A DNA stretch of 64,000 bases from Aquitalea aquatilis (lineage in GTDB: Bacteria; Pseudomonadota; Gammaproteobacteria; Burkholderiales; Chromobacteriaceae). This document shows, piece after piece, positions 21,274 to 30,568 of the stretch. A model generated the notes under the pieces. That model was not told where the DNA came from and searched no databases. It saw only the letters and a program-made list of their open reading frames with translations. Both the position numbers and the translations under genes were made by a program. The DNA lies in the NCBI RefSeq assembly GCF_005155025.1, contig NZ_CP039731.1, forward strand, positions 1,550,001 through 1,614,000. Direction: 5' to 3'. Numbering within the stretch: position 1 is the stretch's first letter; the number at the start of each line of letters is the position of its first letter.

Positions 21274-21585
21274 ATGCAAAGCCAGAAAATCCGCATCCGC
21301 CTGAAGGCCTTCGATTACAACCTGATCGATCGTTCCGCCCAGGAAATCGTTGAAACTGCCAAGCGTACTGGTGCTGTTGTTAAAGGCCCGGTTCCGCTGC
21401 CGACCAAAATCGAGCGTTTCAACGTACTGCGTTCCCCGCACGTGAACAAGACTTCCCGCGATCAGCTGGAAATCCGTACTCACCTGCGTCTGATGGACAT
21501 CGTAGATCCGACCGACAAGACTGTTGATGCTCTGATGAAGCTCGACCTGCCGGCCGGTGTGGATGTGGAAATCAAGCTGCAGTAA
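21274..21585 (+). CDS. rpsJ: 30S ribosomal protein S10
   Basis: S10 is a 30S head protein that also acts as the NusE antitermination factor and contacts NusG. The 103-residue sequence ([35 protein letters not shown]) matches the family over its whole length. GGAG precedes the ATG by nine bases and the gene lies 14 bases after tuf, so it is carried on the str transcript. A strong terminator hairpin separates it from rplC. Confidence 0.99.
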   Translation: MQSQKIRIRLKAFDYNLIDRSAQEIVETAKRTGAVVKGPVPLPTKIERFNVLRSPHVNKTSRDQLEIRTHLRLMDIVDPTDKTVDALMKLDLPAGVDVEIKLQ

Positions 21586-21648
21586 TTGCTGGAAACCTAG
21601 TAATTGTGAGCTAAGTGCTTGCGATTGCTAAATTTCTTGTGATACATT

Positions 21649-21681
21649 AGCGGACTCGCAATTTTGCGAGTCCGCTTTTGT
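21649..21681 (+). terminator. Intrinsic terminator/attenuator between rpsJ and rplC
   Basis: AGCGGACTCGCAA and TTGCGAGTCCGCT form a perfect 13-pair inverted repeat with a two-base spacer (a four- to six-base loop in practice), followed by TTTGTTTTTG. This is a textbook intrinsic terminator placed 64 bases after rpsJ and 49 bases before rplC. Confidence 0.9.
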
Positions 21682-21729
21682 TTTTGTATGCCGGTCAATC
21701 GTAATCGGCGCCTGCAAAAGGAAATAAAC

Positions 21730-22374
21730 ATGAGTTTAGGTCTTGTCGGTCGCAAAGTCGGCATGACCCGCATTTTTGCTGAAGACGGTGCATCCGTCCC
21801 GGTAACTGTGCTGGACATGTCTGCTAATCGCGTCACACAAATCAAAACCGCTGAAGTTGATGGCTATTCCGCCGTTCAAGTAACCTTCGGCACCCGTAAG
21901 GCAAACCGCGTTAATAAGGCGGCTGCCGGTCACTTTGCCAAGGCTGGCGTTGAGGCAGGTCTGGGTCTGAACGAATTCGTTCTGTCCGCAGAAGCCCTCT
22001 CCACCCTGAAGCCGGGTGATGCACTGTCCGTTGAAATCTTCGCCGTAGGCCAGCTGGTTGATGTAACCGGTACCTCCAAGGGTAAGGGTTTCTCCGGTGT
22101 GATCAAGCGTCACAACTTCTCTTCCAACCGTGCTTCCCATGGTAACTCGCGTTCGCATAACACGCCGGGTTCCATCGGTCAGGCTCAGGATCCGGGTCGT
22201 ATTTTCCCGGGTAAGCGCATGGCTGGTCAGTACGGCAACGTCAAGAGCACTGTTCAGTGCCTGGAAGTTGTTCGTGTTGATGCCGAGCGTCAGCTGCTTC
22301 TGGTTAAGGGTGCCGTTCCTGGCGCCAAGAACGGCGACGTAGTCGTTCGTCCTAGCGTGAAGGCAGGTGCGTGA
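21730..22374 (+). CDS. rplC: 50S ribosomal protein L3
   Basis: L3 is an early-assembly 50S protein whose loop reaches the peptidyl transferase centre. I start it at the ATG giving [20 protein letters not shown] (214 residues), preceded by AAGGAA; an upstream in-frame GTG would extend into the terminator arm. The hallmark [15 protein letters not shown] is present; its Gln (before AQDPG) is the residue methylated by PrmB in E. coli. The stop overlaps the rplD start (TGATG). Confidence 0.98.
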   Translation: MSLGLVGRKVGMTRIFAEDGASVPVTVLDMSANRVTQIKTAEVDGYSAVQVTFGTRKANRVNKAAAGHFAKAGVEAGLGLNEFVLSAEALSTLKPGDALSVEIFAVGQLVDVTGTSKGKGFSGVIKRHNFSSNRASHGNSRSHNTPGSIGQAQDPGRIFPGKRMAGQYGNVKSTVQCLEVVRVDAERQLLLVKGAVPGAKNGDVVVRPSVKAGA

Positions 22375-22994
22375 TGGAATTGAAAGTAATCAATAGCCAA
22401 GGTCAGGCTGCTGGCAGCCTGCAGGCATCCGAGACTCTGTTCGGTCGCGAATACAACGAAGCGCTGGTTCACCAGGTTGTGACTGCATTCCTGGCGAATG
22501 CTCGCAGTGGTAACCGTGCCCAGCTGACTCGTGCCGAAGTACATCATTCCACCAAGAAGCCTTTCAAACAGAAGGGCACTGGTAATGCGCGTGCTGGTAT
22601 GACCTCCACGCCGAACCGTCGTGGTGGTGGTCGTGCTTTCCCGAATAGCCCGGACGAGAATTTCTCGCAGAAGGTTAACCGCAAGATGTTCCGCGCTGGT
22701 ATGGCAGCTATTCTGTCCCAGCTGGTTCGCGACGAACGTCTGGTTGTGGTTGATTCGCTGTCGGTTGAATCGCCGAAAACCAAGGAATTCGTAGGTGTGG
22801 TTAAGTCCATGGGTCTGGAACAGGCTCTGTTCATTACCCGTGAACTGGACGAAAACCTCTATCTGTCTTCGCGCAATCTGCCGAACGTGCTGGTGATCGA
22901 AGCACAACAAGCTGACCCGTACAGCCTGCTGCGTTTCAAGAAGATCGTCATCACTCGTGAGGCGGTGCAGCATCTGGAGGAGCAGTGGGCATGA
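22374..22994 (+). CDS. rplD: 50S ribosomal protein L4
   Basis: L4 lines the exit tunnel and, in E. coli, autoregulates the S10 operon by attenuation and translation repression. The 206-residue start [11 protein letters not shown] at ATG 22374 overlaps the rplC stop and is preferred over GTG three bases earlier. The tunnel-loop region [15 protein letters not shown] is intact. Whether it regulates the rpsJ-rplC hairpin here is unknown. Confidence 0.98.
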   Translation: MELKVINSQGQAAGSLQASETLFGREYNEALVHQVVTAFLANARSGNRAQLTRAEVHHSTKKPFKQKGTGNARAGMTSTPNRRGGGRAFPNSPDENFSQKVNRKMFRAGMAAILSQLVRDERLVVVDSLSVESPKTKEFVGVVKSMGLEQALFITRELDENLYLSSRNLPNVLVIEAQQADPYSLLRFKKIVITREAVQHLEEQWA

Positions 22995-23299
22995 ATCAAG
23001 AACGTCTGTTGCAAGTAATTCTGGCCCCGGTTGTTTCCGAAAAGAGCACCATGGTTGCTGAGAAGCATCAGCAAGTTGTATTCCGTGTTGCTACCGATGC
23101 TACCAAGCCGGAGATCAAGGCTGCGGTTGAAATGCTGTTCAACGTGAAAGTTGAAGGCGTATCCACCGTTAACGTCAAGGGCAAAGTAAAACGCTTTGGC
23201 CGTACCTTTGGCCGTCGTAAAGACTGGAAAAAGGCTTACGTTAGCCTGGTTCAGGGTCAGGAAATCGATCTGACCGCCACCCCGGCCGCTGCGGAGTAA
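22991..23299 (+). CDS. rplW: 50S ribosomal protein L23
   Basis: L23 lies at the tunnel exit and docks trigger factor, SRP and SecY. The start is ATG 22991 ([20 protein letters not shown], 102 residues), overlapping the rplD stop as ATGA, with GGAGGAG upstream. The rRNA-binding block [20 protein letters not shown] is present. Confidence 0.98.
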   Translation: MNQERLLQVILAPVVSEKSTMVAEKHQQVVFRVATDATKPEIKAAVEMLFNVKVEGVSTVNVKGKVKRFGRTFGRRKDWKKAYVSLVQGQEIDLTATPAAAE

Positions 23300-23310
23300 G
23301 GAGATAGAGC

Positions 23311-24144
23311 ATGCCTATCGTTAAAGTAAAACCGACTTCCGCGGGTCGTCGTGCAGTTGTCAAGGTGGTTCACCCTGATCTGCATAAAGGCGCTCCGCAC
23401 GCCGCTCTGGTAGAGAAAAAATCTTCCACTGCTGGCCGTAACAACAATGGCCGTATCACTACCCGTCACATGGGTGGTGGTCACAAGAAACATTACCGTC
23501 TGGTCGACTTCCGTCGCAACAAGGATGGCATCCCGGCAAAAGTGGAACGCATCGAATACGATCCGAACCGCACTGCCCACATTGCTCTCCTGTGCTACGC
23601 CGATGGCGAACGCCGCTACATCATCGCTCCGCGCGGTGTGAAGCCGGGTGCTGTTCTGCTGTCCGGTGCCGAGGCTCCGATCAAGGCTGGTAATACTCTG
23701 CCGATCCGCAACATCCCGGTGGGTACCACTATCCACTGCGTTGAGCTGCAACCTGGCAAGGGCGCCCAGATGGTTCGTTCCGCTGGTGGTTCCGCCATGC
23801 TGCTGGCCCGCGAAGGCGTTTACGCTCAGCTGCGTCTGCGTTCCGGCGAAATCCGCTTGGTGCATGTCGATTGCCGTGCGACTGTTGGCGAAGTGAGCAA
23901 CGAAGAGCATTCCCTGCGCAAGCTGGGTAAGGCTGGTGCTAGTCGCTGGCGTGGTATTCGTCCGACCGTTCGCGGTACGGCGATGAACCCGGTCGATCAC
24001 CCGCATGGTGGTGGTGAAGGCCGTACTGGTGAAGGCCGTGTGCCGGTTAGCCCATGGGGCACTCCGACTAAGGGCTTCCGTACCCGTCGCAACAAGCGTA
24101 CCGACAATATGATCGTACGCCGTCGCTATTCTACTAAAGGGTAA
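23311..24144 (+). CDS. rplB: 50S ribosomal protein L2
   Basis: L2 is required for subunit association and peptidyl transferase activity. The 277-residue protein includes the conserved [18 protein letters not shown] and the C-terminal [14 protein letters not shown] loop with the invariant His region. AAGGAG lies upstream of the ATG. It is followed closely by rpsS. Confidence 0.99.
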   Translation: MPIVKVKPTSAGRRAVVKVVHPDLHKGAPHAALVEKKSSTAGRNNNGRITTRHMGGGHKKHYRLVDFRRNKDGIPAKVERIEYDPNRTAHIALLCYADGERRYIIAPRGVKPGAVLLSGAEAPIKAGNTLPIRNIPVGTTIHCVELQPGKGAQMVRSAGGSAMLLAREGVYAQLRLRSGEIRLVHVDCRATVGEVSNEEHSLRKLGKAGASRWRGIRPTVRGTAMNPVDHPHGGGEGRTGEGRVPVSPWGTPTKGFRTRRNKRTDNMIVRRRYSTKG

Positions 24145-24150
24145 TTGACA

Positions 24151-24429
24151 ATGGCACGTTCGCAGAAAAAAGGCCCGTTCGTTGATCTGCACCTTCTGAA
24201 GAAGGTCGACGCGGCGCGTGCAACCAGTGACAAACGTCCGATCAAAACCTGGTCGCGTCGTTCGACCGTCCTGCCGGACTTCATTGGTTTGACCATCGCG
24301 GTTCACAACGGTCGCACCCATGTGCCTGTTTATGTTTCCGAAAACATGGTCGGTCATAAACTGGGCGAATTCTCGCTGACTCGTACCTTCAAAGGCCACG
24401 CGGCCGATAAGAAGGCGAAGAAGAGATAA
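24151..24429 (+). CDS. rpsS: 30S ribosomal protein S19
   Basis: S19 forms part of the 30S head and contacts 23S rRNA bridge B1a. I begin at ATG 24151 ([19 protein letters not shown], 92 residues), which matches the family start; a TTG two codons earlier abuts the rplB stop but is not needed. The motif [16 protein letters not shown] is diagnostic. It is part of the tightly packed S10 cluster. Confidence 0.98.
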   Translation: MARSQKKGPFVDLHLLKKVDAARATSDKRPIKTWSRRSTVLPDFIGLTIAVHNGRTHVPVYVSENMVGHKLGEFSLTRTFKGHAADKKAKKR

Positions 24430-24438
24430 GGTGAAGCG

Positions 24439-24768
24439 ATGAGAGTATCTGCAAATCTGAAAAGCGTCCGCCTGTCGGCACAAAAGTGCCGCCTGGTGGC
24501 CGATCTGATCCGCGGTCAATCCGTTGGTCAGGCTTTGAATATCCTGGCCTTCTCCCCGAAGAAGGGCGCGGTTATTGTGAAGAAAGTGCTGGAATCTGCC
24601 ATCGCTAACGCCGAGCACAACGAAGGCGCTGATATTGACACCCTGCGTGTCACCAGCATCTTTGTTGACAAAGGCGCTAGTCTGAAGCGTTTCACTGCCC
24701 GTGCTAAGGGTCGTGGCAATCGCATCGAAAAGCAGACCTGCCACATCTCGTTGACCGTTGGCAATTAA
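24439..24768 (+). CDS. rplV: 50S ribosomal protein L22
   Basis: L22 spans the 50S subunit with a beta-hairpin that forms the tunnel constriction with L4. The 109-residue sequence includes the [19 protein letters not shown] block and the C-terminal [19 protein letters not shown] hairpin. AAGGTG precedes the ATG. No deletion in the tunnel hairpin that might suggest macrolide resistance is seen. Confidence 0.98.
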   Translation: MRVSANLKSVRLSAQKCRLVADLIRGQSVGQALNILAFSPKKGAVIVKKVLESAIANAEHNEGADIDTLRVTSIFVDKGASLKRFTARAKGRGNRIEKQTCHISLTVGN

Positions 24769-24778
24769 GGGGTAAGAA

Positions 24779-25480
24779 ATGGGTCAGAAGATTCATCCGA
24801 CGGGATTCCGTCTTGCCGTTAACAAAAACTGGTCTTCCAAGTGGTTCGCCAATTCGAAGAATTTCCCGGAAATGCTGATGCAAGACCTGGAAGTCCGCGA
24901 ATACCTGAAGAAGCGCCTGGGTCATGCGGCTGTTGGTCGTGTCACCATCGAGCGTCCGGCTAAGTCGGCACGCATTACCATTCACAGTGCCCGTCCGGGT
25001 GTGGTGATCGGTAAAAAAGGTGAGGACATCGAAGTTCTGAAGCGCGAACTGCAAGCTCGTCTGGGCGTGCCGGTTCACGTGAATATCGAAGAAGTTCGCA
25101 AGCCGGAACTGGACGCGCAAATCATCGCCGACGGTATCGCTTCGCAGCTGGAAAAGCGTGTGATGTTCCGTCGTGCCATGAAGCGTTCCATGCAGAACGC
25201 CATGCGCATGGGCGCTCAGGGCATCAAGATCATGTCCTCCGGCCGTCTGAACGGTATCGATATCGCTCGTAGCGAATGGTATCGCGAAGGCCGCGTGCCG
25301 CTGCATACCCTGCGTGCCGATGTTGACTACGCTACCTCTGAAGCCAAGACTACCTACGGTATCATCGGCATCAAGGTATGGGTTTACAAAGGTGAGCTGA
25401 AGCCGGGTCAAGTAGCGCCGGCTCCGGTTGCGACCGAGAAGAAAACGAGAAAGGGCCCACGCAATGCTGCAGCCAACTAG
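24779..25480 (+). CDS. rpsC: 30S ribosomal protein S3
   Basis: S3 is part of the mRNA entry-site helicase. The 233-residue protein has the KH domain with [17 protein letters not shown] and the C-terminal S3 domain ending in a basic tail. It begins [20 protein letters not shown], the universal signature. Its last 17 bases overlap rplP in another frame. Confidence 0.99.
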   Translation: MGQKIHPTGFRLAVNKNWSSKWFANSKNFPEMLMQDLEVREYLKKRLGHAAVGRVTIERPAKSARITIHSARPGVVIGKKGEDIEVLKRELQARLGVPVHVNIEEVRKPELDAQIIADGIASQLEKRVMFRRAMKRSMQNAMRMGAQGIKIMSSGRLNGIDIARSEWYREGRVPLHTLRADVDYATSEAKTTYGIIGIKVWVYKGELKPGQVAPAPVATEKKTRKGPRNAAAN

Positions 25481-25880
25481 ACTCAAGTACCGTAAACAGC
25501 ATAAAGGCCGCAACACTGGTATCGCTACCCGTGGTAACAAGGTCAGCTTTGGTGATTTCGGTTTGAAGGCTGTTGGTCGTGGTCGTCTGACTGCACGTCA
25601 GATCGAAGCGGCCCGTCGTGCCATGACTCGTCACATCAAGCGTGGCGGTCGTATCTGGATCCGTATTTTCCCGGACAAACCGATTACTTCCAAGCCTGCT
25701 GAAGTACGTATGGGTGGGGGTAAGGGTTCTCCGGAATACTACGTGGCCGAAATCCAGCCTGGCAAGATGCTGTACGAAATGGACGGTGTTAACGAGGAAC
25801 TCGCTCGTGAAGCTTTCCGTCTGGCCGCAGCCAAGTTGCCGATCGCCACTGTGTTTGTAACTAGACAGGTAGGTCAGTAA
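25464..25880 (+). CDS. rplP: 50S ribosomal protein L16
   Basis: L16 helps accommodate A-site tRNA at the peptidyl transferase centre. The ATG giving [19 protein letters not shown] (138 residues) matches the family start and overlaps rpsC by 17 bases; a longer in-frame extension inside rpsC is not conserved. Family block [14 protein letters not shown] is intact. The stop overlaps the rpmC start by one base. Confidence 0.98.
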   Translation: MLQPTRLKYRKQHKGRNTGIATRGNKVSFGDFGLKAVGRGRLTARQIEAARRAMTRHIKRGGRIWIRIFPDKPITSKPAEVRMGGGKGSPEYYVAEIQPGKMLYEMDGVNEELAREAFRLAAAKLPIATVFVTRQVGQ

Positions 25881-26068
25881 TGAAAGCGTCCGAACTGAAA
25901 GCCAAAACTGTTGACGAGCTGAAAGTGGAACTGCTGAGCCTCCTGAAGGCCCAGTTTGCCCTGCGCATGCAGCACGCTACTCAGCAACTCGCCAAGACCT
26001 CTGAACTGAAGAAAGTGCGTCGCGATATCGCTCGTGTACGTACCGTTCTGAAAGAAAAGGCAGTTTAA
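25880..26068 (+). CDS. rpmC: 50S ribosomal protein L29
   Basis: A 62-residue helical-hairpin protein at the tunnel exit near L23. It starts [20 protein letters not shown] and ends with the [11 protein letters not shown] helix. It overlaps rplP by one base (TAATG) and lies one base before rpsQ. Confidence 0.98.
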   Translation: MKASELKAKTVDELKVELLSLLKAQFALRMQHATQQLAKTSELKKVRRDIARVRTVLKEKAV

Positions 26069-26069
26069 G

Positions 26070-26333
26070 ATGAGCGAAACCAAAGTTGTACGTACGCTGA
26101 CCGGTACCGTCGTCAGCGACAAGATGGATAAGACTGTAACCGTTCTGGTCGAGCGCAAGGTTAAGCACCCGATCTACGGCAAAATTATCCGTCGTTCCAA
26201 GAAGTTCCACGCACACGACGAGAACAACGAGTTTAAGGCCGGTGACATCGTAGTAATCAGCGAGTCCCGTCCCCTCTCGAAGACCAAATCGTGGGTGGTA
26301 ACTGCCCTGGTAGAGAAATCTCGCCAGGTATAA
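26070..26333 (+). CDS. rpsQ: 30S ribosomal protein S17
   Basis: S17 is a primary 16S-binding protein with an OB fold. The 87-residue sequence includes [37 protein letters not shown] and [11 protein letters not shown], all family signatures. It is the last gene before a clear promoter and leader, so it probably ends the S10-type unit. Confidence 0.98.
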   Translation: MSETKVVRTLTGTVVSDKMDKTVTVLVERKVKHPIYGKIIRRSKKFHAHDENNEFKAGDIVVISESRPLSKTKSWVVTALVEKSRQV

Positions 26334-26336
26334 GAC

Positions 26337-26365
26337 TTGCAAGGGACGAAAGTCCCTTGTATAAT
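26337..26365 (+). promoter_or_regulatory. Sigma-70 promoter of the spc-type unit (rplN onward)
   Basis: TTGCAA (26337-26342), a 17-base spacer and perfect TATAAT (26360-26365) start three bases after the rpsQ stop codon. The spacer together with the -35 end contains the inverted repeat AAGGGAC-GAAA-GTCCCTT, so the same bases could also fold as a GAAA-capped hairpin in the upstream transcript. Confidence 0.8.
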
Positions 26366-26431
26366 GGCCATCTTCTTATCCGTGTCGGATAGGAATTCCG
26401 CCCTTACGGGGTCCAAAACTGGCCGTTTGAC

Positions 26432-26460
26432 ACGCCACAGTCTTGCTGTGGCGTTTCGTC
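26432..26460 (+). other. Leader hairpin upstream of rplN
   Basis: ACGCCACAG and CTGTGGCGT form a perfect 9-pair stem with a five-base loop, followed by TTCGTCTGTTTGG. It sits about 60 bases into the predicted rplN leader. It could be a weak attenuator or a binding site for a regulatory ribosomal protein; there is no solid T-run. Confidence 0.6.
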
Positions 26461-26537
26461 TGTTTGGTCTTGCTCTTATGCGAGAAACCGGCAGGTGAAA
26501 GTGACGGATAAAGTTGGATTAGAAAGGTAATCATCAA

Positions 26538-26906
26538 ATGATCCAAATGCAGACCATGCTTGAGGTCGCTGACAATACCGGTGCGCGTCACGTTATGTGC
26601 ATCAAGGTATTGGGCGGTTCCAAGCGTCGCTATGCAAGCGTTGGCGACATCATCAAGGTGAGCATCAAGGATGCTGCTCCGCGCGGTCGCGTCAAAAAAG
26701 GCGACGTGTACAACGCAGTAGTAGTACGCACCGCCAAGGGCGTGCGTCGTCCGGACGGCTCGTTGATCAAGTTTGATAGCAACGCTGCCGTTCTGCTCAA
26801 CAACAAGCTTGAGCCGATTGGCACTCGCATCTTCGGGCCCGTGACGCGTGAACTGCGTACCGAGCGCTTCATGAAGATCGTGTCGCTTGCTCCTGAAGTG
26901 CTGTAA
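26538..26906 (+). CDS. rplN: 50S ribosomal protein L14
   Basis: L14 sits at the subunit interface, and binds RsfS. The 122-residue protein begins [20 protein letters not shown] and contains [20 protein letters not shown]. It is preceded by a roughly 170-base leader from the promoter at 26337, unusually long for the tightly packed genes around it. GAAAGG lies upstream of the ATG. Confidence 0.99.
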   Translation: MIQMQTMLEVADNTGARHVMCIKVLGGSKRRYASVGDIIKVSIKDAAPRGRVKKGDVYNAVVVRTAKGVRRPDGSLIKFDSNAAVLLNNKLEPIGTRIFGPVTRELRTERFMKIVSLAPEVL

Positions 26907-26915
26907 GGAGGTCGC

Positions 26916-27230
26916 ATGCGCAAAATTCGTAAAGGTGATGAAGTCGTAGTAATCACCGGTAAAGACAAGGGTAAACGCGGCACCGTTCTGCGTGTTCTGG
27001 AAGAGAAACTGGTTGTTGAAGGTGTGAACATCGCCAAGAAACACCAGAAGCCGAATCCGGTACGTGGTGTTGCTGGTGGTATCGTCGAAAAGATCATGCC
27101 TGTTGACGCTTCCAACGTCGCTATTTTCAATCCGGCTAGCCAAAAGGCTGACCGCGTGGGCTTCAAGACTCTTGAAGACGGCCGCAAGGTACGCGTGTTC
27201 AAGTCCAACGGCGAAGTTATCGGCGCGTAA
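26916..27230 (+). CDS. rplX: 50S ribosomal protein L24
   Basis: L24 is one of two assembly-initiating 50S proteins. The 104-residue sequence has the KOW motif [20 protein letters not shown] and a basic C-terminal half. AAGGAGG precedes the ATG, nine bases after rplN. Confidence 0.98.
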   Translation: MRKIRKGDEVVVITGKDKGKRGTVLRVLEEKLVVEGVNIAKKHQKPNPVRGVAGGIVEKIMPVDASNVAIFNPASQKADRVGFKTLEDGRKVRVFKSNGEVIGA

Positions 27231-27242
27231 GGAAAAGCAAAC

Positions 27243-27782
27243 ATGGCACGTTTCTACGATTTCTACAAAGACAGCGTAGTGCCGGAACTGATGAAACAGT
27301 TCGGCTACAAGTCGATCATGGAAGTACCGCGCATCGAAAAGATCACCGTCAACATGGGTGTGGGCGAAGCTGTTGCCGATAAAAAGGTAATGGAATTTGC
27401 CGTGGGCGATATGGAAAAGATCGCCGGCCAGAAGCCGGTTGTCACCACCGCTCGCAAATCCATCGCTGGCTTCAAGATTCGCGATGACTATCCGGTCGGC
27501 TGCAAGGTAACCCTGCGCCGTGAACGCATGTACGAATTCCTGGACCGTCTGGTGACCATCGCGTTGCCGCGTGTCCGTGACTTCCGTGGTGTTTCCGCCA
27601 AGTCTTTCGACGGCCGCGGCAACTACAACATGGGCGTCAAGGAACAGATCATCTTCCCGGAAATCGAGTACGACAAGATCGATGCTCTGCGTGGTATGAA
27701 CATTACTGTTACCACTACGGCGAAGACTGACGAAGAGGCCCGCGCACTGCTGGCCGCGTTCAAGTTCCCGTTCAAGGGTTAA
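27243..27782 (+). CDS. rplE: 50S ribosomal protein L5
   Basis: L5 binds 5S rRNA and the central protuberance. The 179-residue protein contains [18 protein letters not shown] and [16 protein letters not shown], both hallmarks. In E. coli S8 represses the spc operon at the rplX-rplE junction; the 12-base spacer here is too short for me to judge a site. Confidence 0.98.
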   Translation: MARFYDFYKDSVVPELMKQFGYKSIMEVPRIEKITVNMGVGEAVADKKVMEFAVGDMEKIAGQKPVVTTARKSIAGFKIRDDYPVGCKVTLRRERMYEFLDRLVTIALPRVRDFRGVSAKSFDGRGNYNMGVKEQIIFPEIEYDKIDALRGMNITVTTTAKTDEEARALLAAFKFPFKG

Positions 27783-27786
27783 GCAC

Positions 27787-28092
27787 ATGGCAAAACTTGC
27801 ACTGATCAAGCGTGAAGAGAAGCGCGTTAAGGTGGCTGAAAAATTTGCCGCTAAGCGCGAAGCCCTCATCGCTACCATCAACAATCAAAGCCTCTCGGAA
27901 GAAGAACGCTTTGCCGCTCGCCTGCAACTGCAGCAGCTGCCGCGCAATGCTTCCCCGGTTCGCCAGCGTCGTCGCTGTGCTATCACCGGTCGTCCGCGTG
28001 GCGTGTTCCGTAAATTTGGTCTGGGTCGTAACAAACTCCGCGAAATCGCCATGAAGGGCGAAATTCCGGGTGTTGTTAAGGCCAGCTGGTAA
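27787..28092 (+). CDS. rpsN: 30S ribosomal protein S14 (zinc-independent type)
   Basis: S14 is a late-assembling head protein. The 101-residue long form lacks the CxxC pairs of the short zinc type; the C-terminal block [20 protein letters not shown] is diagnostic. It lies four bases after rplE and 14 before rpsH. Confidence 0.97.
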   Translation: MAKLALIKREEKRVKVAEKFAAKREALIATINNQSLSEEERFAARLQLQQLPRNASPVRQRRRCAITGRPRGVFRKFGLGRNKLREIAMKGEIPGVVKASW

Positions 28093-28106
28093 TAGGAGAT
28101 ACATAA

Positions 28107-28502
28107 ATGAGCATGCACGATCCTATTTCCGATATGTTGACCCGCATCCGTAACGGCCAAATGGCTTCCAAGGTGGCTGTTGCAATGCCGTCTTCCAAGC
28201 TGAAAATTGCGCTGGCACAGGTGCTGAAAGAAGAAGGCTACATCGAAGATTTCGCCGTTGCCGGCGAAGCCAAGAAGCCTGTTCTTGATATCCAGCTCAA
28301 GTATTACGCTGGCCGTCCGGTGATCGAGCGCATTGACCGCGTTTCGCGTCCCGGCCTGCGCGTATACAAGGGCTCCACCGAAATCCCGAAGGTAATGAAT
28401 GGTCTGGGTGTAGCGATTCTGTCTACTTCCAAGGGCATCATGACCGATCGTAAAGCACGCGCTGCCGGTATCGGCGGTGAGCTGCTCTGCGTCGTGGCGT
28501 AA
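28107..28502 (+). CDS. rpsH: 30S ribosomal protein S8
   Basis: S8 binds helix 21 of 16S rRNA and is the spc-operon autorepressor in E. coli. The 131-residue sequence starts [18 protein letters not shown] and contains [19 protein letters not shown] near the C-terminus. AGGAGA precedes the ATG. Confidence 0.98.
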   Translation: MSMHDPISDMLTRIRNGQMASKVAVAMPSSKLKIALAQVLKEEGYIEDFAVAGEAKKPVLDIQLKYYAGRPVIERIDRVSRPGLRVYKGSTEIPKVMNGLGVAILSTSKGIMTDRKARAAGIGGELLCVVA

Positions 28503-28511
28503 GGGGGTCAA

Positions 28512-29045
28512 ATGTCTCGCGTAGCTAAGAATCCGGTGGCCATTCCGGCCGGCGTCGAAGTAAAATTCGGTGCTGCAGAAGTGACTGTTAAGGGTGCCCT
28601 GGGCAGCCTGAGCACCGCTCTGTGCCAAGAGGTTGAAGTCAAGTTCGACAACAATGAACTGACTTTCGCCGCTAAAAACGACAGCAAGTTCGCACGTGCC
28701 ATGTCTGGTACTCTGCGTGCTCTGCTGAACAATATGGTGATTGGTGTCTCCAAGGGCTTCGAGAAGAAGCTGCAGCTGGTAGGTGTGGGCTATCGTGCCC
28801 AGGCTCAAGGCGACATTCTGAACCTGTCTCTGGGTTTCTCTCACCCGGTAGCTCACCAGATGCCCGCTGGCATCCAAGCTGTGACACCGACTCAGACCGA
28901 GATCCTGATCAAGGGTGCTAACAAGCAACTCGTTGGCCAGATCGCTGCCGAAATCCGCGCATACCGCTCCCCGGAACCCTACAAGGGCAAGGGCGTTCGT
29001 TACGCTGATGAGGTTGTGGTTCTGAAAGAAACCAAGAAGAAGTAA
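28512..29045 (+). CDS. rplF: 50S ribosomal protein L6
   Basis: L6 lies near the sarcin-ricin loop and is built from two repeated alpha/beta domains. The 177-residue protein begins [17 protein letters not shown] and ends with [18 protein letters not shown], the family signature. GGGGG upstream serves as ribosome binding site. Confidence 0.98.
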   Translation: MSRVAKNPVAIPAGVEVKFGAAEVTVKGALGSLSTALCQEVEVKFDNNELTFAAKNDSKFARAMSGTLRALLNNMVIGVSKGFEKKLQLVGVGYRAQAQGDILNLSLGFSHPVAHQMPAGIQAVTPTQTEILIKGANKQLVGQIAAEIRAYRSPEPYKGKGVRYADEVVVLKETKKK

Positions 29046-29058
29046 CTGAGGCACTGAC

Positions 29059-29412
29059 ATGGACAAGAAACAAGCTCGACTCCGCCGTGCACGTAAAACC
29101 CGTGCTCGGATTGCGGAGCTCAAGATGGTGCGTCTCACTGTTTACCGCACCAACAGCCACATTTATGCCCAGATCATTGATGAAACTGGCAGTAAGGTAC
29201 TGGCAAGCGCTTCCACTCTGGAAGCCGAAGTACGCGCTGACGTTTCCAATGGTGGCAATGTGGCCGCTGCAGCCGTAGTCGGTAAGCGCATCGCTGAAAA
29301 AGCCAAGGCAGCCGGTATTTCGACCGTGGCATTTGACCGTTCCGGTTTCAAATACCATGGCCGTATGAAGGCTGTGGCAGACGCAGCCCGTGAACACGGT
29401 CTCGTATTCTAA
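29059..29412 (+). CDS. rplR: 50S ribosomal protein L18
   Basis: L18 binds 5S rRNA with L5 and L25. The 117-residue sequence starts with a basic segment ([18 protein letters not shown]) and includes [20 protein letters not shown], the C-terminal hallmark. It sits in the standard L6-L18-S5 order. Confidence 0.98.
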   Translation: MDKKQARLRRARKTRARIAELKMVRLTVYRTNSHIYAQIIDETGSKVLASASTLEAEVRADVSNGGNVAAAAVVGKRIAEKAKAAGISTVAFDRSGFKYHGRMKAVADAAREHGLVF

Positions 29413-29425
29413 TTCGGAGTGAAGA

Positions 29426-29944
29426 ATGGCTAAGCACGAAATGGAAGATCGTGGCGACGGTCTGGTCGAGAAGATGATCAGCGTCAACCGCGTCACCAAA
29501 GTGGTTAAGGGCGGCCGTATTATGGCTTTCTCCGCCTTGACCGTCGTTGGTGATGGCGATGGCGGCATCGGTATGGGCAAAGGTCGTTCCAAGGAAGTTC
29601 CGGTTGCCGTACAAAAGGCAATGGAACAGGCCCGCCGCAATCTGGTAAAGATCCCGCTGCGTAATGGTACCCTGCACCACACCGTATCGGGTAAGCACGG
29701 TGCTACTACCGTCTTTATCCAGCCGGCTAAAGAAGGTACTGGCGTTAAGGCCGGTGGCCCGATGCGTGCAATTTTTGACGCAATGGGTATTCACAATGTT
29801 TCGGCCAAGATTCATGGTTCCACCAACCCGTACAACGTGGTTCGTGCAACTCTGGACGGCCTGAGCAAGATTAGCACCGCCTCTCAGGTTGCCGCCAAGC
29901 GCGGTCTGACCGTTGACGAGATCCTGGGGGTTAATCATGAGTAA
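29426..29944 (+). CDS. rpsE: 30S ribosomal protein S5
   Basis: S5 shapes the mRNA entry tunnel and affects fidelity. The 172-residue protein has the N-terminal dsRNA-binding fold ([20 protein letters not shown]) and the loop [16 protein letters not shown]. The spectinomycin loop shows no deletion. Its last eight bases overlap rpmD. Confidence 0.98.
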   Translation: MAKHEMEDRGDGLVEKMISVNRVTKVVKGGRIMAFSALTVVGDGDGGIGMGKGRSKEVPVAVQKAMEQARRNLVKIPLRNGTLHHTVSGKHGATTVFIQPAKEGTGVKAGGPMRAIFDAMGIHNVSAKIHGSTNPYNVVRATLDGLSKISTASQVAAKRGLTVDEILGVNHE

Positions 29945-30122
29945 CGCCAACACTGTAAAGGTAACTCTGGTAAAGAGCCTGATCGGTCGTCTGGAATCCC
30001 ACAAGGCTTGCGCCCGTGGCCTGGGTCTGAAAAAGATCCGCCAGACTGTGGAAGTGCTCGATACCCCTGAAAACCGTGGCATGATCAACAAGATCAGCTA
30101 CCTGCTCAAATTCGAGGGCTAA
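29937..30122 (+). CDS. rpmD: 50S ribosomal protein L30
   Basis: A 61-residue protein at the 50S surface. The ATG giving [20 protein letters not shown] overlaps the rpsE 3' end by eight bases and is preceded by GGGGG; a start eight codons upstream lies deeper in rpsE and is not conserved. [20 protein letters not shown] matches the family. Confidence 0.97.
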   Translation: MSNANTVKVTLVKSLIGRLESHKACARGLGLKKIRQTVEVLDTPENRGMINKISYLLKFEG

Positions 30123-30125
30123 GAG

Positions 30126-30557
30126 ATGCTGCTGAACACCATTCAACCCGGTGACGGCGCCAAGCATGCGAAGCGTCGTGTAGGTCGCGGTATTGGTAGC
30201 GGCCTGGGTAAGACTGCCGGTCGTGGCCATAAGGGTCAAAAGAGCCGTGCAGGTGGTTTCCACAAGGTCGGTTTTGAAGGCGGTCAAATGCCGCTGCAAC
30301 GTCGCCTGCCGAAACGTGGCTTCAAGTCGCTGACGGCTCGCTTCAATGCAGAGGTTCGCCTGTCCGAACTGAACTTGCTGCCGGTCGATGAAATCGATCT
30401 GTTGTCGCTCAAGCAAGCTGGTCTGGTTGCTGCTCAGGCTCTGGTAGCCAAGGTGGTACTGTCCGGCAAGATCGAGCGTGCTGTTAAGCTGCGTGGTATT
30501 GCAGCGACTGCTGGCGCTCGCGCTGCTATCGAAGCTGCCGGCGGCAGTATTGAATAA
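30126..30557 (+). CDS. rplO: 50S ribosomal protein L15
   Basis: L15 is a late-assembly protein with a long basic extension. The 143-residue sequence contains [20 protein letters not shown] and [20 protein letters not shown], both diagnostic. It immediately precedes secY, the universal arrangement. Confidence 0.98.
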   Translation: MLLNTIQPGDGAKHAKRRVGRGIGSGLGKTAGRGHKGQKSRAGGFHKVGFEGGQMPLQRRLPKRGFKSLTARFNAEVRLSELNLLPVDEIDLLSLKQAGLVAAQALVAKVVLSGKIERAVKLRGIAATAGARAAIEAAGGSIE

Positions 30558-30568
30558 GGCGCACTTAC

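Noticed and set aside
21619-21648. Possible promoter TTGCGA...TACATT ahead of rplC
   Set aside because: The -10 matches only 4 of 6, and transcription would begin inside the terminator stem, so I keep the terminator and only mention the box in the finding.
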